DNA from: JAFMKE01 sp037624485
GTDB lineage: Bacteria > Bacteroidota > Bacteroidia > Chitinophagales > UBA8649
Assembly (NCBI GenBank): GCA_037624485.1
Contig: JASJJC010000023.1
Location: forward strand, 1-64,000
Direction of reading: 5' to 3'
Length of the DNA stretch: 64,000 nucleotides
Shown: piece after piece, positions 8,552 through 17,579 of the stretch
Numbering within the stretch: the stretch's first letter is position 1
Layout: the number at the start of each line of letters is the position of its first letter
Notes under the pieces: generated by a model
What the model was told of the DNA's origin: nothing
The model's input: the letters and a program-made list of their open reading frames with translations, nothing else
The model's database searches: none
Position numbers and translations under genes: made by a program

Positions 8552-11302
8552 ATGAAGAAATTATTTTTTATTTATTTGCTTATGTTTGCTTTACTAGCTT
8601 GCACGAATACAAGTTATCAGCATAAAATTTCATCTGTTTACGCGCTCGGGGACGGTGAAAACACACTCGCCCGTCAAGATTATGAGTGGGATAGATTGCA
8701 TAGCCCTATTAGTGGTAAAATTCCGGATGATATTTCTAAAGAAGAGTTTCAATTTATTCAATCTATGTCGGTGTCAAAATCACTCAGTGATATAAACTGG
8801 CAAGAAAGAGGACCGGTAAATGTGGGTGGTCGCACAAGGACCATAGCTCTTGATATTAGCGATGAAAATAGGATCTTTGCTGGGGGTGTTAGTGGTGGGC
8901 TTTGGATTTCCGAAGATGGTGGCCAAACGTTTAACAAAGTTACAACAAACCTTATGCTTCACTCTATTACTTCTATTGCTCAGGATACAAGAGTTGGTTT
9001 TCAAAATATATGGTATTACGGTACAGGAGAATTAAGTGGAAATAGTGCAGACCTCGAGGGACATGGAATCTATAAGTCTATTGATAACGGTCTATCATGG
9101 AGCATTTTAGAATCTACAGCTAATGATAGTGCGAACGCAATAAGTAATCTTGGTGATTTTAAATATGTAAGCGATGTTAAAGTAAACCCTGTTAACGGGC
9201 ATGTTATCTGCGCTTCTTTTGCAGGAGTGTTTATTTCTCAAGATGGTGGTGCCTCTTGGCAAAACGTTTTAATAGCAGATGGTTCTCCAAATGGATTTAA
9301 CTATATCAATTTTGGGAATCAAAATAGTGTCGATGTAAGCGCTTCAGGTAACTATTACGCTACGTTGAGTGCTGATGCTCAAAATGGTGGTATATGGCGT
9401 TCTTCTGATGGCTTGTCTTGGACAGATATCACGCCTAATGGTTTTGCTACTTCATTTCGTAGAATAGAAAGCGATTTTAATCCCTTTATGTCAGATGAAC
9501 TTCTTTTTATAGTTGACGCTGCAACCAATCCATCTATTGATAATCATGAATTATGGCATTATACATATCTTTCGGGGGATGGGAGTGGAATAAATGGTGC
9601 TTGGGAGAATAGAACTGCAAATCTACCTAAAGGCGATTGCTTAGGATTTTATGATTTTAATTTTGGCTACTTTCAAACGCAAAATTCTTATGATATGTTA
9701 ATCAATTATCATCCTAGTGAAGAGGATGTAGTTTTTATTGGGGGAACTAATTTATATCGCAGTACAGATGCTTTTCAAAGTGAGCTTAATTATCAATGGA
9801 TTGGCGGCTATCAGTGCGATGCCCAAAATCCATCGAATTATATTTGGCCTAATCATCATCCGGATAATCATGTCCTAGTATTTTTGCCGAGCGATAATAA
9901 TGTGATGCTATCAGCGCACGATGGAGGTTTGTCTATTACTCAGAATTGTATGGCTTCAAGCATTTCGTGGGAGTCATTAAATAATGGGTATGGTACCTCA
10001 CAGTTTTATACCGTGGCCATCGAGCAAGGTGAAACAGATTCTGACGTAATTATAGGAGGCTTGCAAGACAATGGTACCTGGTTGACAAATTCGATAAACC
10101 CAAATGATGATTGGATATCTACTTTTTATGGTGATGGAGCTTATTGTGCTATCGCTGAAAATGGAAGCAGTTATTACGTATCATGGCAAGGAGGGAAAAC
10201 TTTTAAGTTTGATATTGATGAAAATGGTCAAACGAATGCACTAACTAGAATAGATCCAACTGGAGGAAGCAACTATAGATTTATTAATCCCTTTATTTTA
10301 GACCCCAATAATGACAATACCATGTACTTGCCTGCAGGGACTTTCATTTGGAAGAATGACAGTTTGGATGATATTCCATTACTAAATGATGAGTATAATG
10401 AAATTAGTGCCGGATGGACTAGGTTAAATGAAAGTTCTACGAATACGTTTTTTAGTACTACGAACTACATTAGTGCAATCGGAATGAGTAAAGAAAATAG
10501 CGATGTCCTATATTATGGAACTTATAATGGTATCATTTATAAATTAAGTGGTCTCCTCACAGGGACACTCGTTAAAGAAAATTTAAAACGAAGTAATCTA
10601 CCTAGTGGTGCTTATGTGAGTAGTATTATTCCAAACCCTAATGATGCCAATGAGGTCTTGCTTTCTTATTCGAATTACGAAGTGGAAAGTATATTTTATA
10701 CCAATGATGCTGGTACAACTTGGGAAAATATAAGCGGTTCTTTGGAAGAAAATCCGGATGGTAGTGGCGCGGGGCCTTCAGTAAATTGGTTACATTGGTA
10801 TCAAGATGATACAGATACTATATTTTTTGCTGGAACCACTTCTGGCTTGTTTGCAACTACCCATTTAAATGCAGAGAATACATCCTGGGAAAGGCAGGCT
10901 GTTGAGGAAATAGGTAATGTGCCAGTAGCAATGATTACCTCAAGAAGCTATGATAAAAATATTGTGGTTGCGACACATGGTAGAGGTATATTCTCCTCCA
11001 AAAACTATAATGTGGGGATAACTGACCAAATAGAATTGGAAGGCTTCGATGTAGCTTACCCTTACCCGAATCCAAGTAATGGGAAGGTGCAGTTAAACAT
11101 CAAAATGAGAAATAATTCAAATCTAAGTATTAGAGTGTTTGATTTAATAGGGAATCATATAGAAACCATAGCGAATGAGCGTTTTACTCAAGGAAGTCAC
11201 AAACTAAAATGGAGTACTCAAAATTACAATGAGGGCATATACTTGGTGCTTATTAGTGATGGTGTTCAAAGCGTAAATAGAAACTTTAAGGTGATTTACT
11301 AA
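8552..11302 (+). CDS. BNR/VPS10-like beta-propeller protein with T9SS sorting domain and a lipobox
   Basis: 916 residues. The N-terminus MKKLFFIYLLMFALLAC fits a lipoprotein signal with the lipobox Cys at 17. The body has repeated Asp-box-like motifs (SEDGGQTF, SIDNGLSW, SQDGGASW, SSDGLSW, TNDAGTTW), which mark sialidase/VPS10-type beta-propellers. The segment RGPVNVGGRTRTIALD near residue 90 is typical of T9SS-exported propeller proteins of this phylum. From about residue 836 (YPYPNPSNGKVQLNI) to the end there is a type A T9SS sorting domain. No catalytic residues for a peptidase or glycosidase were recognised. A lipobox together with a T9SS domain is odd, because the second signal already provides surface anchoring. 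The stop overlaps the stop of the convergent transglycosylase gene by 4 nt (CTAA). Confidence 0.8.
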   Translation: MKKLFFIYLLMFALLACTNTSYQHKISSVYALGDGENTLARQDYEWDRLHSPISGKIPDDISKEEFQFIQSMSVSKSLSDINWQERGPVNVGGRTRTIALDISDENRIFAGGVSGGLWISEDGGQTFNKVTTNLMLHSITSIAQDTRVGFQNIWYYGTGELSGNSADLEGHGIYKSIDNGLSWSILESTANDSANAISNLGDFKYVSDVKVNPVNGHVICASFAGVFISQDGGASWQNVLIADGSPNGFNYINFGNQNSVDVSASGNYYATLSADAQNGGIWRSSDGLSWTDITPNGFATSFRRIESDFNPFMSDELLFIVDAATNPSIDNHELWHYTYLSGDGSGINGAWENRTANLPKGDCLGFYDFNFGYFQTQNSYDMLINYHPSEEDVVFIGGTNLYRSTDAFQSELNYQWIGGYQCDAQNPSNYIWPNHHPDNHVLVFLPSDNNVMLSAHDGGLSITQNCMASSISWESLNNGYGTSQFYTVAIEQGETDSDVIIGGLQDNGTWLTNSINPNDDWISTFYGDGAYCAIAENGSSYYVSWQGGKTFKFDIDENGQTNALTRIDPTGGSNYRFINPFILDPNNDNTMYLPAGTFIWKNDSLDDIPLLNDEYNEISAGWTRLNESSTNTFFSTTNYISAIGMSKENSDVLYYGTYNGIIYKLSGLLTGTLVKENLKRSNLPSGAYVSSIIPNPNDANEVLLSYSNYEVESIFYTNDAGTTWENISGSLEENPDGSGAGPSVNWLHWYQDDTDTIFFAGTTSGLFATTHLNAENTSWERQAVEEIGNVPVAMITSRSYDKNIVVATHGRGIFSSKNYNVGITDQIELEGFDVAYPYPNPSNGKVQLNIKMRNNSNLSIRVFDLIGNHIETIANERFTQGSHKLKWSTQNYNEGIYLVLISDGVQSVNRNFKVIY

Positions 11303-12537
11303 ATGTAGAGCACAAGTTTTTGTCCTATTTGAAGTTTGTCATTCTTCAGGGAGTTCCATTTTTTGATTTGTGAAACACCGACACCATGCTTAACGGCAAT
11401 ATGACCGAGCGTGTCTCCATTCCTTACTTTGTAAACTAAGTATTTGGGAACCACAACTTTAGAAACCTTCGCCTTTATTTCAGTTAGATAGGGGTCGTTT
11501 TGCATAGAATCTTTAAGCGCTGCAAATTGGCCAACATAATCGATAGGCACATTAAGGGTATATCCGTTTTCACTCTTAGGAATAATACCTGCTTTCAATG
11601 CGGGGTTAATGAATTGTAAATAGGTACTATCCATCCCCGTCAGCTCTGCTATATATCGAATACTTAGTTTATCTTTTATCAAGGCGGTATCTGTTACGAA
11701 GAACTCTGCAGAAGGTCTTTGAGCTAGAATTTCATAATATTCATATTCTTCCATGGTAAATACACAAGCGGTAAACTTAGGAATATACGTTCTTGTTTCT
11801 CGGGGTAAATAGGGCCTAATCTCCCAAAATGTAGTTTTACCCCCAGACAAACCAATTGCTTTGTTTACATTGCCTGGTCCAGCATTGTATGCGGATAAGG
11901 CTAATAACCAATCACCATACATACCATACAAGGTCTTCAGGTATTGTGCAGCAGCCTCAGTAGCTTGATATATGTCTCGTCGTTCATCAAAATAATCATT
12001 TTGCTCCAAGCCTAAGCTTTTCCCTGTTCTAGGCATAAATTGCCATAAGCCTAATGCACCTGCATGGGATTCTGCGAAGGGGTTTAAGTTAGACTCTATG
12101 ATGGGTAAATACTTTAACACAAGGGGTAAGCCATGCTTACTAAGTACTTCTTCAAAAATGGGGAAATAGAATTCACCTAAGCCAAGGCTGCGTGCTATGA
12201 GTTGTCTTCTGTTTGTCGAAAATTGATCAATATGTTGCTTGACTACATGGTTAAAAGTAAATGGGAACAGGGTAGGTATCCTATCCATTTTATCCATTAT
12301 CTCTTCATCACTTAATTTTGGAATTTCATGTTTAGGCATATATATATTAGCCTTAACTAAAGAATCTTCATAAAACCAACTAGGCTTGTAATACAACTCA
12401 AAAGTCTTTTGATCGAAATATTCAATTTTACTGGTATCCGCAAGGTTTAACTGGATAAGTTCAGCACCTTCGTTTTGCTGTTGTGCAGCGCAAAGTGTAA
12501 ATGTGAAAATAAAAAGGAGTAGGTATAGAGTCTTCAT
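11299..12537 (-). CDS. Membrane-associated lytic murein transglycosylase with C-terminal LysM (MltD-like)
   Basis: 412 residues. A signal peptide (1-18) is followed by an SLT/GH23 domain (about 125-255) with the catalytic Glu in IIESNLNP (Glu148) and the family block GALGLWQFMPRTG, then AYNAGPGNV. The C-terminus (about 368-412, YKVRNGDTLGHIAVKHG) is one LysM domain that binds peptidoglycan. Such enzymes cleave the MurNAc-GlcNAc bond in the periplasm, forming 1,6-anhydro-MurNAc, during wall growth or assembly of envelope complexes. MltD proteins often have several LysM copies; only one is clear here. It is followed 59 nt upstream on the other side by queA on the same strand. Confidence 0.9.
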   Translation of the reverse strand: MKTLYLLLFIFTFTLCAAQQQNEGAELIQLNLADTSKIEYFDQKTFELYYKPSWFYEDSLVKANIYMPKHEIPKLSDEEIMDKMDRIPTLFPFTFNHVVKQHIDQFSTNRRQLIARSLGLGEFYFPIFEEVLSKHGLPLVLKYLPIIESNLNPFAESHAGALGLWQFMPRTGKSLGLEQNDYFDERRDIYQATEAAAQYLKTLYGMYGDWLLALSAYNAGPGNVNKAIGLSGGKTTFWEIRPYLPRETRTYIPKFTACVFTMEEYEYYEILAQRPSAEFFVTDTALIKDKLSIRYIAELTGMDSTYLQFINPALKAGIIPKSENGYTLNVPIDYVGQFAALKDSMQNDPYLTEIKAKVSKVVVPKYLVYKVRNGDTLGHIAVKHGVGVSQIKKWNSLKNDKLQIGQKLVLYI

Positions 12538-12596
12538 GATTATCGTAAAACGAATAACTCAGTTAAAATTATATTTTTTACGAAATAAATATTGTC

Positions 12597-13646
12597 CTAA
12601 ATAACTAACATTGCATCCCCGTAAGAATAAAATCGGTAGTCATTCTTAATCGCTTCTTCATAAGCTTTTAGTGTTAGTTCATGCCCTGCAAAAGCACTTA
12701 CCATAATGATTAAACTAGATTTCGGTAGGTGGAAATTGGTTAACAAACAATTGGCTATTTTAAAAGCATAAGGAGGATGAATAAAAAGATTAGTCCATCC
12801 TTCGGAAGCTTTTAGTTGATCGTGAGCGGAAACCGAACTTTCCATTGATCGCATGGAGGTTGTGCCAACAGCACATATTCTGCGTTTACCATCCATCGCT
12901 CGATTCACTACATCAACAGCTTTACTATTTACTTGGTAGTATTCGGCATCCATTTTATGTTTGCTCAAATCTTCTACCTCAATTGATCTAAACGTTCCTA
13001 AGCCTGTATGCAGGGTTAGCTCAGCAATATCTACACCTTTAATTTCCAGCATTTTCATCATTTCTTCAGTGAAATGTAATCCAGCAGTTGGCGCAGCGAC
13101 AGCGCCTGTTTCCTTTGCATATACTGTTTGATATCTTTCTGTATCTACTTCTTCAGGCTCTCGCTTGATATATTTAGGTAAAGGCGTATTGCCAAGACTA
13201 AATAAAGCTTTTTTATACGCTTCCTCATCTCCGTCAAAAAAGAAACGAACCGTTCTTCCTCGGGATGTGGTATTGTCTACAACCTCAGCAACTAAGGTTT
13301 CATCTTCGCCAAAGTATAATTTATTTCCAACTCTAATTTTTCTTGCAGGGTCCACTAAAACATCCCACAAACGTTGTTCTGCATTCAACTCTCTTAGCAA
13401 GAATACTTCAATCTTAGCACCAGTTTTTTCTTTGTGACCAAACAAACGAGCAGGAAATACTTTGGTATTGTTAATTACAACGGCATCCCCTTCATCAAAA
13501 TAATCTAAGAAATTCTCAAAAGTCTTGTGCTCAATAGTGCCTTCTGCTCTATTGACTACCATTAACTTAGATGTACCTCGTTTTTTAGGTGGGTAATAAG
13601 CTATTTTTTCATGCTCTAATTGGAAGTCAAATTCTGATAATTTCAT
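12597..13646 (-). CDS. queA: S-adenosylmethionine:tRNA ribosyltransferase-isomerase
   Basis: 349 residues, the usual length. QueA transfers and isomerises the ribosyl moiety of SAM onto 7-aminomethyl-7-deazaguanine in tRNA, making epoxyqueuosine, the penultimate step of queuosine synthesis. Recognisable blocks are FDFQLEHEKIAYYPP at the N-terminus, the central RYQTVYAKETGAVAAPTAGLHFT segment, LHTGLGTFRS, AVGTTSMRSMES and TNFHLPKSSLIIMVSAF. It starts at the ATG directly before MKLSEFDF. A TAACTTTA element about 40 nt upstream may be the promoter. No other queuosine gene is in the window. Confidence 0.95.
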   Translation of the reverse strand: MKLSEFDFQLEHEKIAYYPPKKRGTSKLMVVNRAEGTIEHKTFENFLDYFDEGDAVVINNTKVFPARLFGHKEKTGAKIEVFLLRELNAEQRLWDVLVDPARKIRVGNKLYFGEDETLVAEVVDNTTSRGRTVRFFFDGDEEAYKKALFSLGNTPLPKYIKREPEEVDTERYQTVYAKETGAVAAPTAGLHFTEEMMKMLEIKGVDIAELTLHTGLGTFRSIEVEDLSKHKMDAEYYQVNSKAVDVVNRAMDGKRRICAVGTTSMRSMESSVSAHDQLKASEGWTNLFIHPPYAFKIANCLLTNFHLPKSSLIIMVSAFAGHELTLKAYEEAIKNDYRFYSYGDAMLVI

Positions 13647-13733
13647 TCGGGAAGATTTAAACTATTTTACGTATAAATTGAAGGATGTAAAGTTAATTAA
13701 ATTTATAGGAATTCTAAGCGAGATTGTAATTAA

Positions 13734-14795
13734 CTATATATCGTTTTGAATAGCAGTCATATGACTTCCTTCTATTTCTAAAATGAGGCCATGCCCGTAG
13801 GCACTTGCGGGTGTTTGATAACCGGATTTAAATTTATTATTTAAGATTTTAGTACAAATATTTACGCTCGTCAATGCCGTGACTAGATAACCCTCTTTGC
13901 ACTGTAGTCTTGCGGAAAACTCATTGCCGTCCTTGTCCCAAACTTTACCCCAAAGCAGTGATTTTCCCGTTTGGTTTTCTTTTTCAGATGGACCATAAAG
14001 ATTTTTGTCTATCCAATTTTGTGCTATTTTTTTCACTAAATTGGTTTTTAAAATTGGATTGAATAAGGATTGGAATTTAACCATTTTGGTAATCCGTTTA
14101 GGAACGCCTGTGTACACTACAATGTTTGGTATTTTAGTTGAGGTATAGGCCGTAGAAACATCTCCCCAAGGTATAGTCATGGCATAATGTTGAACTTCCC
14201 CAAAATTTATTTTTTTAGACAAATGACCCACAGCTACTTTTTGTATTTTACCATCGACTCTTGCAGCACTTCCTTCTCCCAAATTTTCAACCATTGTACT
14301 GGCAGTCCCATGGGAAAGTCCACCTCCAATCGAAGTGAAGGCAAGCTCTAAATGACTAGCATCAGGAAGATTCTCTTTTAAATAATTAGCAAGACAATCT
14401 GAAGGCACTACATCAAAGCCTATCCCAGGCATTATGCAAATCCCTTTTTCTTGAGCTAATTTATTATAAGTTTTGGCCAGTTCAAATACAGCAATTTCTC
14501 CGGTTATATCTATATAATGTGTGCCACTTGCAATACACGCTTCAATCATCGGTTTAGCTGTCTGACTAAAAGGACCAGCAGCGTTTAGACAAACGGTGAA
14601 GTCTTTTAATTCTTCTTGAATTTTTTCAGGGTTTGAAAGATCGAATACAGTATAGGCTAGATTATATTTTTCAGCTACTTTTTTCACTTTCTCAGCTGTT
14701 CGTCCCGCTAAAGTAGGCTGAATTCCGGCTTTTAAACTTTCTTTTATTATTAATTGGGCAGTGTATCCATTTGCACCATATAGTAAGTACTTCAT
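13734..14795 (-). CDS. Saccharopine dehydrogenase-like NAD(P)-binding protein
   Basis: 353 residues. The N-terminus has a Rossmann fold starting MKYLLYGANGYTAQLI (Gly-rich GANGYT), followed by LAGRTAEKV and CLNAAGPF, typical of the saccharopine dehydrogenase NADP-binding family that includes trans-acting enoyl reductases. The segment GIGFDVVPSDCLANYL is also family-typical. Members act on diverse substrates, so the reaction is not assigned. It is divergent from an ALDH7-type semialdehyde dehydrogenase (98 nt between starts), which makes a role in lysine or aminoadipate semialdehyde metabolism worth considering, but that is inference from position. A TACATTTA element at 14816-14823 (minus) may drive it with a leader of about 16 nt. 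Confidence 0.75.
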   Translation of the reverse strand: MKYLLYGANGYTAQLIIKESLKAGIQPTLAGRTAEKVKKVAEKYNLAYTVFDLSNPEKIQEELKDFTVCLNAAGPFSQTAKPMIEACIASGTHYIDITGEIAVFELAKTYNKLAQEKGICIMPGIGFDVVPSDCLANYLKENLPDASHLELAFTSIGGGLSHGTASTMVENLGEGSAARVDGKIQKVAVGHLSKKINFGEVQHYAMTIPWGDVSTAYTSTKIPNIVVYTGVPKRITKMVKFQSLFNPILKTNLVKKIAQNWIDKNLYGPSEKENQTGKSLLWGKVWDKDGNEFSARLQCKEGYLVTALTSVNICTKILNNKFKSGYQTPASAYGHGLILEIEGSHMTAIQNDI

Positions 14796-14835
14796 TGCTT
14801 TATTTTTTTCCAGCTTAAATGTACAAAAAACTTCA

Positions 14836-14866
14836 TTGTACTGACCAGCAATTTATCTTATCTTTG
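14836..14866 (+). promoter_or_regulatory. Promoter with -33 TTG and -7 TATCTTTG for the aldehyde dehydrogenase gene
   Basis: TTG at 14836-14838, a 20-bp spacer and TATCTTTG at 14859-14866 form a full Bacteroidota promoter. Transcription would begin near 14871. An apparent GTG start at 14866 overlaps the last base of the -7 element and so cannot be the translation start. Confidence 0.7.
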
Positions 14867-14892
14867 TGGCACAAACAAAAGTTCAAGTAAAT

Positions 14893-16419
14893 ATGAAAGA
14901 TTTTTTAAAAGAATTGCACATTGAATCAAGTAATTCTGGAGTTAGTACAGGGAGTAATTGGTTGATGGGCAAGGGGGAGACTTTAATATCGAGTTCGCCT
15001 GTAGATGGAGAGGTAATAGCTAGTTCGTCTAGTGCTACTAAAGAAGAATATGAAGAAGTAATGAAAGTTGCTCTTGAAGGATTTAAAGTGTGGAGAAAAT
15101 GGACGGCACCAGCTCGTGGTGAGATTGTTCGTCAAATTGGCGAAGAGTTGCGAACACACAAAGAGGCCTTGGGTAAATTGGTCTCGTATGAGATGGGTAA
15201 AAGCTTGCAAGAAGGCTATGGTGAAGTTCAAGAAATGATAGACATCTGTGATTTTGCAGTTGGTTTATCTCGTCAATTACATGGATTAACGATGCATTCG
15301 GAGCGACCTAATCATCGAATGTACGAGCAGTGGCATGCATTAGGAGTGGTAGGTATCATCTCCGCATTTAACTTCCCAGTTGCCGTTTGGTGTTGGAATA
15401 CGGCATTGGCATGGATTGCTGGTGATGTATGTGTTTGGAAACCTTCTGAGAAGGTACCTTTATGCAGTATTGCATGTCAACACATAATCAATAAAGTATT
15501 TAAAAGGAATAATGTTCCTGAAGGCGTGTCTTGTATTGTCAATGGAGATTACAAAATTGGTGAGTTACTTTCTAACGACAAAAGAGTTCCTTTGGTTTCA
15601 GCTACGGGAAGTACGCGAATGGGTAAACTCGTTGGTGCAGCTGTAGGAAGTAGATTAGGAAGAAGCTTATTGGAGTTAGGAGGAAATAATGCAATTATTA
15701 TTTCAGAAAATGCAGATATCGATTCTACACTGGTGGGTGCGGTGTTTGGGGCTGTAGGTACTTGCGGTCAGCGTTGTACCTCGACACGTCGATTAATTAT
15801 CCATGAGAGTATGTATGATAAAGTTAAGTCAAGTTTGCAAAAGGCTTATGGTCAAATCCGTATAGGGGATCCTTTGGATGAAAACAATCACATGGGACCT
15901 TTGATTGATAAAGATGCCGTGAGACAGTATTTAAATAGTATTGGACAAGTAGAGAAACAAGGCGGAAAGTTTGTTGTAGAAGGGGGTGTTTTAGAAGGTA
16001 AAGGATTCGAGAGTGGTTGTTATGTTAAACCTTGTATCGCTGAAGTTGAAAATGATTTTGCAATTGTGCAGCATGAAACCTTTGCACCCATTCTATACAT
16101 TATGAAATATAATGATTTGGATGAGGCCATTGCTATGCAAAATAATGTTCCTCAAGGATTGAGCTCTGCTATTATGACTACAAATATGCGTGAGATGGAA
16201 GAGTTTTTAAGTGTTTCGGGAAGTGATTGTGGTATTGCAAATGTAAATATTGGTACAAGTGGTGCTGAAATAGGTGGTGCTTTTGGCGGAGAAAAAGAAA
16301 CTGGAGGAGGAAGAGAATCTGGCTCTGATGCCTGGAAAGCATACATGCGTCGTCAAACAAATACAATTAATTATGGCAAGGAATTGCCATTAGCTCAAGG
16401 AATAAAATTCGATTTCTAA
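14893..16419 (+). CDS. ALDH7-type aldehyde dehydrogenase (probable piperideine-6-carboxylate / aminoadipate semialdehyde dehydrogenase)
   Basis: 508 residues from ATG 14893. The frame opens nine codons earlier at GTG 14866, but that codon is inside the promoter. Family motifs are ISAFNFPVAVWCWN, the cofactor loop SATGSTRMGK, the LELGGNNA segment with the general-base Glu, the catalytic Cys in GTCGQRCTSTRR, and the C-terminal GTSGAEIGGAFGGEKETGGGR block characteristic of ALDH7 (antiquitin). ALDH7 enzymes oxidise alpha-aminoadipate semialdehyde (in equilibrium with piperideine-6-carboxylate) with NAD+ in lysine breakdown. The assignment to ALDH7 is firm; the physiological substrate is inferred. 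Cytosolic. Confidence 0.88.
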   Translation: MKDFLKELHIESSNSGVSTGSNWLMGKGETLISSSPVDGEVIASSSSATKEEYEEVMKVALEGFKVWRKWTAPARGEIVRQIGEELRTHKEALGKLVSYEMGKSLQEGYGEVQEMIDICDFAVGLSRQLHGLTMHSERPNHRMYEQWHALGVVGIISAFNFPVAVWCWNTALAWIAGDVCVWKPSEKVPLCSIACQHIINKVFKRNNVPEGVSCIVNGDYKIGELLSNDKRVPLVSATGSTRMGKLVGAAVGSRLGRSLLELGGNNAIIISENADIDSTLVGAVFGAVGTCGQRCTSTRRLIIHESMYDKVKSSLQKAYGQIRIGDPLDENNHMGPLIDKDAVRQYLNSIGQVEKQGGKFVVEGGVLEGKGFESGCYVKPCIAEVENDFAIVQHETFAPILYIMKYNDLDEAIAMQNNVPQGLSSAIMTTNMREMEEFLSVSGSDCGIANVNIGTSGAEIGGAFGGEKETGGGRESGSDAWKAYMRRQTNTINYGKELPLAQGIKFDF

Positions 16420-16445
16420 ATAAAGCTGAACAAAGATTATAAAAA

Positions 16446-17453
16446 ATGAATACGGATTTACTTAAAAACTTAGTGAATATTGATTCACCATCAGGTTTCA
16501 CCAAGGAAGCTTGTGCATTTATCCACGAAACATTATGTGGCTATGGTTTATCCCCTCGCTTCACGGCGAAGGGAGCTGTAGTTTGCAATCTAGGGGAGAA
16601 GCCTTCATTGGTTTTGGCTGCCCATGTAGACACCTTAGGTGGCATAGTTTCTCAAATTAATCCAAATGGCACTTTGCGAATTAGTAACGTGGGGGGACTT
16701 TTACTTCCAAGCTTTGAGGGTTGTTATGTGCGTGTTCATACACTGGAGGGCAAGACTTTAACAGGTACGTTCCTGTTGGATAATCCCGCTATTCACGTCA
16801 ATAGGGAGTCAGGCACTAAGAAGCGCGAAATCACGAATATGCATATTCGAATAGATGAAGAAGTTGAAAATGTCAAGGATGTCGAAAAGTTAGGAATTTC
16901 AATTGGAGATTTTGTTTGTTTTGAGCCTTACTATACGGAAACAAAAAGCGGTTTCGTAAAGAGTAAGTTTATGGATAATAAAGCAAGTTGCTTTGTTTTG
17001 TTTGAAGTAGCCCGCCAATTAAAAGATAGCAATGTTCCGGTTCAACTCTTTTTTTCTAATTATGAGGAAGTTGGTCATGGGGCAGCAGCAGGTTATGCCG
17101 ATACCATCGAGGAAATGTTATGTTTGGACATGGCAGTTGTTGGCGATCATCAAGCCGGTAGAGAAACCTTGTGCAGTATCTGTGCCAAAGATTCAAGTGG
17201 CCCTTACGATTATGAAATGAGAAAGACATTGGTGCAATTGGCTAAGGTCAATAAAATCCCTTACTGTCAGGATATTTATCCATTCTATGGTTCGGATGGA
17301 AGTGCTGCGCTACGCGCAGGAAATGACTTTCGTGTAGGATTGATAGGAATGGGCGTGTCCGCTTCGCATGGTATTGAAAGAACACATAAAAAAGGCATAC
17401 AAGCTACGATAGACTTATGTCTAAGCTATATTGAAGATAAGTTTAAGGATTAG
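16446..17453 (+). CDS. M42-family metallo-aminopeptidase
   Basis: 335 residues. Metal ligands and catalytic residues of the M42 (glutamyl aminopeptidase / CelM-like) family are visible: AAHVDTLGG (His and Asp), KFMDNKAS (bridging Asp), NYEEVGHGAA (catalytic Glu pair), then DMAVVGDH and a C-terminal SHGIERTHKKG with the last His. These cytosolic two-metal enzymes remove N-terminal residues from peptides, usually as tetrahedral dodecamers. The older cellulase name for this family is not supported. The gene begins 26 nt after the dehydrogenase stop and is probably cotranscribed with it. The 126-bp spacer after it shows no clear terminator. Confidence 0.88.
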   Translation: MNTDLLKNLVNIDSPSGFTKEACAFIHETLCGYGLSPRFTAKGAVVCNLGEKPSLVLAAHVDTLGGIVSQINPNGTLRISNVGGLLLPSFEGCYVRVHTLEGKTLTGTFLLDNPAIHVNRESGTKKREITNMHIRIDEEVENVKDVEKLGISIGDFVCFEPYYTETKSGFVKSKFMDNKASCFVLFEVARQLKDSNVPVQLFFSNYEEVGHGAAAGYADTIEEMLCLDMAVVGDHQAGRETLCSICAKDSSGPYDYEMRKTLVQLAKVNKIPYCQDIYPFYGSDGSAALRAGNDFRVGLIGMGVSASHGIERTHKKGIQATIDLCLSYIEDKFKD

Positions 17454-17579
17454 AGCCTTTACTCAAACTTTATTTTTACGCTAAATCACTAACTACATCA
17501 TTTATTATAATGACCTTCTAGTTTTATCCTGCTTGGAATTGACTTAAATGAAATATGTATTGAACGAATCAAAAAAATC

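Noticed and set aside
14866..14892. GTG start extending the aldehyde dehydrogenase by nine residues
   Set aside because: The GTG overlaps the last base of a full TTG-N20-TATCTTTG promoter, so it would lie upstream of the transcript start.
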